Origin: Dendrophyllia cribrosa
Lineage: Eukaryota; Cnidaria; Anthozoa; Scleractinia; Dendrophylliidae
Direction of reading: 5' to 3'
Assembly: GCA_024195265.1 (NCBI GenBank)
Contig: JAJLRJ010000011.1
Location: 27,359,792-27,423,791 of the forward strand
DNA length: 64,000 bases
The notes below the pieces were generated by a model, which saw only the letters and a program-made list of their open reading frames with translations, did no database searches and was not told where the DNA came from. Numbering within the stretch: position 1 is the stretch's first letter; every line of letters starts with the position of its first letter. Shown here one piece after another: positions 61,901-64,000 of this stretch. Both the position numbers and the translations under genes were made by a program.

Positions 61901-63530
61901 AAATTGCACAAAAAATCGCCTGTGAAAACGGGCCTTAACAGAGAACTCGGAGCAAAATGCATTTGCATAGCAAAACGCAAACCTGTCAAATACTTGAGAT
62001 CCACAAAATGAATTCTAGGTACAATCTAGAATTTATGTTGTAGATCTAAAGTTTTTGACAGGTTTGCAGTTCATGTACAACTGTATTTTGCACTAAGTTA
62101 TCAGTTAGGTTACTTATGTCCAGTATCATAATGTAAGCACCAAAATTGCCTGTGGGATATTGCAAGCTTGCGGCTATCCTAAAATACATGCACAATCTTG
62201 TTCTCTGTTGTTAACTTAATTATTGCTTAAATTGCAATTTACAATGTTGAAAGACAAAGCATAAATGGTTAAACCACTTTTTTTACTTTTTTTCAAATGC
62301 TAACATATTTATCTGCGGCCAAACCTGTAGACGAAGTCCTGGAAATTTTGCATCTTTATGATGATGTTGTTAAAAAATGTCACATATTTTATTGCTTTTA
62401 GGGATGTTGCTGATTGGACAGCATTTTACAAATCTTAAAGAAGCCAAGTAATGGGTCAACAGGTCATTTATAATTACAATGCATTACTTCTAACAAAAAA
62501 TAATTGTATCAAGCTTACCACTGCTGTTTCTGATGGTTGTATCTGCTCCATGTTGCAACAGAGTAACTGCAATTACTTTATGTCCCCTAAAATGAAAAAC
62601 CATGGATTATGGCATCAGTATACGTGGTTTGACGATCTTTAGTTTTCGCGATTTTAAAGAAATCCCCAACAACCTATACATTTTCTGTAAGCTTAATAAT
62701 GTAGAATTGCTCTACATGTTTGTAAGTTTTGAAAAAAGAAACCTCTAAGAAATTATTAAAAAAAGAAGCCAAATATACCACTAAGCCTACATCTGGTTCG
62801 TTTCCACGCACAAGTTAACAGAGGTGAAAGGTCAGGTGAAAACAAAGAATAGCTATTAGTTAACATCACTTTAGGGGTCTTTGATTTGATGTACCAAGCA
62901 GCACATTGTAACTTACCTATAAGCAGCACAGTGGAGTGGAGTGTTGCCCATCATGTCTTGACAGTTGAGATTAGGAGGGTGAACACTGTCAATCTACAAG
63001 ACCAAGAATATAAGGCAAAATTGACTGCATGCAGTAATGTATCTATCTTGCAAAAAAATAACGCCTGATGGCCGAAAAAAATTTTCAACCAGTTAAAGCA
63101 ATTGAAGACAAAATTCACTTGATCAGTCTGTCAAATGGGCTGTTAATGTTGAGCCTGCGGCACCTGCTTTACCCATGGGGACGGCATTACAGGGGAGAGT
63201 GAGGAGTCAGACACAAGGGGTGGGGGGTCAGTGGAGCAAAATGCCTTGGAGAGAGTCGGGTCAGTGAATATTGAGCCTGCGATATGTGATGGTCACTTGC
63301 CTTACCCATGAGGACACTGTTATAGGGTGGGGGGGGAGGGGAATTAGACACAGGGGGCGGGGGTACAGCGGTAGCAAAATGCCTAGGAGAAGGAGTTATT
63401 TGGCTCAAAACAGCCTTTGATTTTACCTTTTTTTCAAAACCTACCACTTTCTTTAGCTCAGAGGTGTCACCTTCCCTTGCGGCTGTGAGCAAACGTTCTT
63501 CTAACTTGAGCTGGAGACTTCTTTCAGCAG
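35572..63530 (-). CDS. OSBPL1A: ORP1L/OSBPL1A-like oxysterol-binding-protein-related protein (5'-partial, 26 exons)
   Basis: Lipid-transfer protein acting at ER-endosome/lysosome contacts. Exons, 5' to 3' on the minus strand: 63530-63445, 62993-62917, 62586-62519, 61391-61324, 59743-59699, 59361-59288, 59195-59132, 57893-57789, 56578-56453, 54215-54113, 53967-53861, 52183-52070, 49705-49263, 48396-48321, 47557-47533, 46082-45973, 44957-44860, 44779-44746, 44219-44077, 42837-42759, 41972-41854, 40719-40464, 40002-39940, 38820-38760, 37252-37165, 35674-35572. All junctions are GT/AG and phase-consistent, giving 910 residues with no break. Order: ankyrin, PH, coiled coil, FFAT, lipid-binding domain with EQVSHHPP. 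Human ORP1L has about 950 residues, so the missing N-terminus (first ankyrin repeats, start codon) lies beyond 64000. Stop TGA at 35574-35572. Two junctions are choices: the donor at 63445 (an alternative lies 15 bases further) and at 57789. Confidence 0.93.
35824..35947. mobile_element. Short palindromic element in the last ORP1 intron
   Basis: CATTAGATAACATCGGGTGA is inverted with two mismatches at the right end (TCACCCGATGTTTTCTAATG), and the inner CTGATTTCTGCCC pairs too. Between exons 25 and 26. Confidence 0.6.
35985..36453. mobile_element. TTAA-flanked MITE in the last ORP1 intron
   Basis: AGTGCCACTA and its inverse TAGTGGCACT bound 469 bases, each flanked outside by TTAA (35981-35984 and 36454-36457). 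Same target choice as the 8.7 kb element but unrelated termini. An open frame on the minus strand (35992-36357) has no domain. Confidence 0.65.
37442..37556 (+). repeat. GTGTACGTGGCCGTGTT minisatellite
   Basis: Six units of 17 to 20 bases containing GTACGTGGCCGTG with small indels, in an intron of the ORP1-like gene. Confidence 0.8.
38424..38710. mobile_element. TIR-flanked element with 88-bp internal repeats, copy 2
   Basis: CCTTTCACTCTCAGAGTC at the left and an inverted, slightly decayed GGGAGTTAAAGG at the right; antisense to copy 1. Holds two internal units with CTTCAGCAGTACTTTTGC. It ends about 50 bases from exon 24 (38820-38760). Confidence 0.75.
39104..39431 (+). repeat. Tandem duplication, about 145-180 bp units
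   Basis: TAGTTGTGACCAAAACACAG through GCAAATAAAGCTTCAACC occurs twice (about 39104-39247 and 39253-39431). The second copy carries an extra CAATCACCATAACAATGTCC segment. Confidence 0.75.
39460..39905. repeat. G-rich tract and diverged element fragment
   Basis: A G run interrupted by A and C (about 39480-39560), then sequence sharing GCACCAGATTGCATCTCAGC with the insertion at 54885-55791. Possibly a relative of that element. Directly precedes exon 23 (40002-39940). Confidence 0.45.
42161..42453. mobile_element. TIR-flanked element with 88-bp internal repeats, copy 3
   Basis: CCTTTCACTCCCAAGAGTG at the left, GACTCTGGGAGTAAAATTG (decayed) at the right, two internal units in the orientation of copy 1. 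In the intron between exons 20 and 21. Confidence 0.78.
43200..43730. other. Intronic stretch with no supported feature
   Basis: Overlapping open frames on both strands (43213-43524, 43424-43717) lack known domains. GGCAAATGCCCCATGGCGGG-like wording hints at a dispersed repeat, but no second copy is in the window. Confidence 0.4.
44077..48396 (-). CDS. OSBPL1A: ORP1L-like lipid-binding domain, lid and first half
   Basis: Exons 48396-48321, 47557-47533 (only 25 bases), 46082-45973, 44957-44860, 44779-44746 (34 bases) and 44219-44077. They read [45 protein letters not shown], the [12 protein letters not shown] motif, and the family signature EQVSHHPP split between the last two exons, then [15 protein letters not shown]. 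These contain the phosphoinositide/sterol-contacting motifs of the OSBP-related domain. The tiny exons keep frame and sites. Confidence 0.92.
45036..45325 (-). repeat. 106-bp satellite array, copy 2 (antisense)
   Basis: Nearly three units with GAGCAGTACTTTCCTGTGG and TTCTAACTTTTGAGTCTG, reverse of the 33896-34370 unit. In the intron between ORP1 exons 16 and 17. Confidence 0.82.
46110..46990 (+). repeat. 240-bp tandem repeat, about 3.7 units
   Basis: ACTATGACTTACAACTAAAA recurs at about 46139, 46379 and 46619 (240 bp), then after a shortened unit near 46813. Each unit is itself built of GAAGATTTCCGAAGATGTTTC-like pieces. A diverged relative occurs at 60720-60890. The open frames on both strands are repeat artefacts. 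Confidence 0.85.
47054..47312 (+). repeat. Uninterrupted (TGAA)n microsatellite, about 64 units
   Basis: About 259 bases of perfect tetranucleotide repeat followed by GACTTATATAGCGCACAAAT, a motif that looks like the end of an interspersed repeat. In the ORP1 intron between exons 15 and 16. The 240-codon minus-strand frame is this repeat translated (FIHS)n and is not a gene. Confidence 0.95.
47890..48060. repeat. CAAGCGCGGGAAAA tandem units
   Basis: Units of about 30-35 bases with GCGCGGGAAAACATG(T/C)AAC, related to 15650-15860 and 58260-58440. Four to five degenerate copies. Confidence 0.6.
48904..48926 (+). repeat. Poly-C run
   Basis: An uninterrupted C run in an intron. Similar homopolymers occur at 1468-1489, 6664-6690 (G), 14759-14783 (G), 32556-32572 (G), 32720-32764 and 39490-39520 (G). 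Confidence 0.8.
49263..49705 (-). CDS. OSBPL1A: ORP1L-like FFAT exon (largest exon)
   Basis: 443 bases, residues 346-492. EFFDA at about 361-365, with acidic residue before and Asp after (EEFFDARSD), is a two-phenylalanines-in-an-acidic-tract motif that binds VAP proteins of the ER membrane; acidic tract [10 protein letters not shown] follows. The rest is low-complexity and Ser/Asn-rich. The exon start at 49705 is the nearer of two nearly identical acceptors, because 49689-49824 is a tandem duplication of 17 exon bases plus 51 intron bases; the upstream acceptor (exon start about 49773) would shift the frame. Confidence 0.88.
49689..49824 (-). repeat. 68-bp tandem duplication across the exon 13 acceptor
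   Basis: CGACTTCCACGTATATGCTA starts at 49689 and again at 49757; units differ at about five positions. Each holds a polypyrimidine tract and TATAG acceptor on the minus strand. Confidence 0.9.
49919..49972 (+). repeat. Long poly-C run
   Basis: C run interrupted by one G and one T, over 50 bases. True length in the genome is uncertain because such runs are prone to sequencing and assembly error. Confidence 0.75.
50064..51794. mobile_element. 1.7 kb foldback element with about 650-bp arms
   Basis: AGGTGGCCCGCGGCTATTTA at the left is inverted (one mismatch in the first twenty) at the right end; pairing continues with gaps to about 50700 and 51110. The centre (50720-51080) contains two smaller palindromes, one with ATCGATGATC, one with AGAGATTAAG. 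Non-coding. It nearly fills the intron between ORP1 exons 12 and 13. Confidence 0.8.
52070..54215 (-). CDS. OSBPL1A: ORP1L-like coiled-coil exons
   Basis: Exons 54215-54113, 53967-53861 and 52183-52070 (residues 238-345). [20 protein letters not shown], then [20 protein letters not shown] and [20 protein letters not shown] with LATEHHALE, form heptad-rich helices matching the vertebrate ORP1 segment. The first acceptor (54216) lies only eight bases from a Penelope-like insertion. Confidence 0.85.
53465..53775 (-). repeat. 106-bp satellite array, copy 3 (antisense)
   Basis: Three units with TTGAGCAGTACTTTCCTGTG and GTACAA(G/A)GTG(G/A)TTCTAACTT. It ends about 85 bases from exon 11 (53967-53861). 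Confidence 0.85.
54237..54734 (+). mobile_element. 5'-truncated Penelope-like retroelement with GIY-YIG endonuclease end
   Basis: The frame 54237-54518 encodes the C-terminal GIY-YIG endonuclease of a Penelope-like element ([20 protein letters not shown] ... AHFNQPN ... [14 protein letters not shown], stop at 54516-54518). A 3' tail with CCCTGAAGAAGGCAGC and GCCGAAACGTCGGG follows. CAATAAATATCCA flanks both sides (54224-54236 and 54735-54747), a 13-bp duplication. The reverse transcriptase part is absent, so this is a dead-on-arrival copy. Opposite in strand to the host ORP1 gene. Confidence 0.85.
54645..54680 (+). ncRNA. Hammerhead-ribozyme-like core at the Penelope 3' end
   Basis: CTGAAGA (54651-54657) followed by a GGC/GCC stem and GAAAC (from 54671) matches the CUGANGA-stem-GAAA core seen in Penelope-like elements. 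Stems I and III were not traced and the first stem II pair may be unpaired, so activity is uncertain. Confidence 0.4.
54885..55791. mobile_element. 907-bp hAT-like insertion inside the 106-bp satellite
   Basis: CAGGGTTCTATCTAGGGTAT at the left and CCTAGATAGAACCCTG at the right. Outside are TAAAG (54880-54884) and TAAAG (55792-55796); neighbouring satellite units read CCTAAAGTGTGACC, so the insertion duplicated exactly 5 bp. Carries GGGGGGCATGCCCCCGGACC and no intact gene. Confidence 0.85.
55792..56385 (-). repeat. 106-bp satellite array, copy 4 (antisense, interrupted)
   Basis: At least five units; continues the partial unit at 54846-54884 across the 907-bp insertion. It stops about 70 bases from ORP1 exon 9 (56578-56453). 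Units vary by one to several bases. Confidence 0.87.
56453..59743 (-). CDS. OSBPL1A: ORP1L-like PH-domain exons
   Basis: Exons 59743-59699, 59361-59288, 59195-59132, 57893-57789 and 56578-56453 (visible residues 100-237). The domain opens [15 protein letters not shown], continues [20 protein letters not shown] and closes with the invariant tryptophan in [11 protein letters not shown], followed by AYSTFY as in vertebrate ORP1. The end of exon 57893-57789 at 57789 was chosen because VQRQ-RWL resembles the PH end of OSBP; an earlier GT at CCACAG would also keep frame. A palindromic MITE abuts the 59132 donor, and a 10-bp repeat array lies between the last two exons. Confidence 0.88.
57041..57270 (+). 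repeat. 10-bp tandem array of E-box-like units (23 copies)
   Basis: CGTGATAGCA and TGTGATAGCA alternate irregularly for exactly 23 units without indels, creating CACGTG or CATGTG once every 10 bp. In the ORP1 intron between exons 8 and 9. The [10 protein letters not shown] frames are translations of it. Confidence 0.95.
57299..57706. mobile_element. TIR-element with 88-bp repeats, copy 4 (left end lost)
   Basis: Four internal 88-bp units with CTTCAGCAGTACTTTTGCAT and a decayed right end (GGCACTGTTGGAGGTTAAAG). The left end is absent; the copy begins shortly after the 10-bp array. Its right end lies about 80 bases from exon 8 (57893-57789). Confidence 0.75.
58118..58760. repeat. Dispersed repeat, copy 3 (filled site)
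   Basis: Same repeat as 16481-16885, interrupted by the MITE at 58180-58454. Continues with AATCCTGCACTTTATCTCCA and ends in TTTCGGCGGGACAG. Confidence 0.65.
58180..58454. mobile_element. 275-bp hAT-like MITE with proven target duplication
   Basis: CAGTTTTCAATTGAGTGTCG and its inverse. Flanks are CTTTAGTA (58172-58179) and CTTTATTA (58455-58462). The related repeat at 16556 reads CTTTATTA once, with no insert, so the duplication is 8 bp with one later change. 8 bp and CAG ends fit hAT. Two or more truncated relatives: 60042-60285 and 15600-16180. Confidence 0.85.
58926..59112. mobile_element. Foldback MITE abutting ORP1 exon 7
   Basis: CAATTGGTTCATGCTTTTAG and an inverted CTAAAGCATGAACCAATTG; arms of about 85 bases pair through CACTATCGAGTTATGG and CACGTGGGAAGTTTGGAGAG. 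The right end is 20 bases from the donor at 59131. Confidence 0.78.
59458..59525 (-). repeat. tRNA-like sequence (SINE or pseudogene)
   Basis: Minus strand: TGTAGCTTAGTTTGCAC, anticodon-arm-like region, and a good B box and T arm ATGGGTTCGAATCCCGT. D arm is short and no acceptor stem pairs, so not called a tRNA gene. Confidence 0.45.
59868..60336. mobile_element. Interspersed element with TACCATGAGCAC termini, copy 2
   Basis: Relative of 28807-29056, with a 36-bp tandem duplication (AATCTTGTCGCTTCATGTTA twice, 59970-60023). A piece of the 58180-type MITE (60042-60285) sits between its halves. Confidence 0.65.
60720..60890 (+). repeat. Diverged GAAGATTTCCGAAGA repeat
   Basis: TTCCGAAGATGTCACAAAG and GAAGACTTCCAAAGATCTCC echo the units at 46110-46990. 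Single degenerate block. Confidence 0.5.
61084..61246. mobile_element. Foldback MITE, TA-flanked, second copy
   Basis: TATGTTGTGGTTCAAATTTT and its inverse with TA on both sides (61082-61083, 61247-61248). Arms pair nearly perfectly, better than in the copy at 1959-2121. It ends 78 bases from ORP1 exon 4. Confidence 0.8.
61324..63530 (-). CDS. OSBPL1A: ORP1L-like ankyrin-repeat exons
   Basis: Four exons (63530-63445, 62993-62917, 62586-62519, 61391-61324) give visible residues 1-99. A helix [20 protein letters not shown] precedes a full ankyrin repeat with the hallmark [20 protein letters not shown] and [19 protein letters not shown]. In ORP1L the ankyrin region binds late-endosomal Rab7; here that role is inferred from the family. 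The first two repeats expected in the family would be upstream of the window. Confidence 0.9.
61606..61935. mobile_element. Harbinger-like MITE, TAA-flanked
   Basis: AGGCCCGCTTACACATGCGA and a right end CGGGCCT, flanked by TAA (61603-61605 and 61936-61938). Rich in repeated GCGATTTT and TTTGTCGC in both orientations. Confidence 0.72.
63120..63400. repeat. G-rich dispersed repeat
   Basis: Two imperfect units with TTGAGCCTGCG, TTACCCATG(G/A)GGAC and GGTCAGTGGAGCAAAATGCC; the same words occur at 2920-3200, and in part at 1490-1600 and 49130-49250. Flanks the first visible ORP1 exon. Confidence 0.6.
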
Positions 63531-64000
63531 CTGGGAAAAAAATCAAATAATCAACATCAACATGCAAGCAATCATGATATACATTGTACATCTGTAATGA
63601 CAAACAATAAATTTAAAGAAAAAATTAAAAAGTAAAAAAACAGTGGAAAGAGGTGAAATGATGGTGACAATTCATATAAATTGCTTACTTTTTTAAATTA
63701 GCTTATAAACTATAGATGGCAAGATATACAATATAAAGCTGTTCTAAAAAAATCTGATGACATCACCAAGTTATTTGCTTCATCTGCTTTTGTTTTTCAA
63801 GTATTAATCCTGATCTAGGTCTGGAAACCCAGATCCAGCCATTCTCAACGGTTTGTTGCAGTGATCGTGCATTCAATGTTTCTTTTTATACTAGTTCCAG
63901 GCCCCAGGACATGAAAAGTTCATTTTTGACCAACTTTGGACGTCCAAAAAAAAAACTTTTTGTTGCTTGACCATAACTTAAATTGGAAAATTATGAATCA
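63531..64000 (-). other. Intron of the ORP1-like gene, no exon seen
   Basis: The first visible exon begins with the last two bases of a codon, so at least one more exon lies upstream. I see no phase-matching ankyrin-coding segment before 64000. Confidence 0.6.

Overview
The window is eukaryotic nuclear DNA. Its genes are broken into short exons with GT/AG introns, and its introns and spacers are packed with inverted-repeat elements, minisatellites and homopolymer runs. The protein sequences and repeat style suggest a marine invertebrate, most likely an anthozoan cnidarian (coral or anemone). That placement is inference; no database was searched.

Layout: (1) 1-18618, plus strand: the last nine coding exons of a TXNDC5/ERp46-like ER thioredoxin protein (two complete thioredoxin domains, C-terminal HDEL; first domain upstream of the window). 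(2) 4579-13262, inside the 11.3 kb intron of that gene and on the same strand: an apparently complete 8.7 kb DNA transposon with about 0.7 kb terminal inverted repeats, flanking TTAA duplications and an intact three-exon, 1160-residue putative transposase with zinc-binding clusters and an RNase H-like D/D/D core. (3) 18619-35571: a 17 kb spacer between two convergent genes with no supported gene, only foldback elements and satellites. (4) 35572-63530, minus strand: 26 coding exons (910 residues) of an oxysterol-binding-protein-related protein of the ORP1L/OSBPL1A type, with last ankyrin repeats, PH domain, coiled coil, FFAT motif and full sterol/lipid-binding domain. Its first exon(s) lie beyond 64000.

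The two host genes are unrelated housekeeping functions: disulfide chemistry in the ER lumen, and lipid transfer at ER-endosome contact sites. The striking content is mobile DNA: the TTAA transposon, a 5'-truncated Penelope-like fragment inserted with a 13-bp duplication a few bases from a splice acceptor, insertions datable by empty sites (58180-58454 and 54885-55791), elements made of a minisatellite between terminal inverted repeats, a 68-bp tandem duplication of a splice acceptor before the FFAT exon, a 23-unit 10-bp array of E-box-like sites, and a minisatellite that repeats the HDEL-stop end of the TXNDC5-like gene. Exon boundaries were placed by reading splice sites, phase and family conservation by eye.
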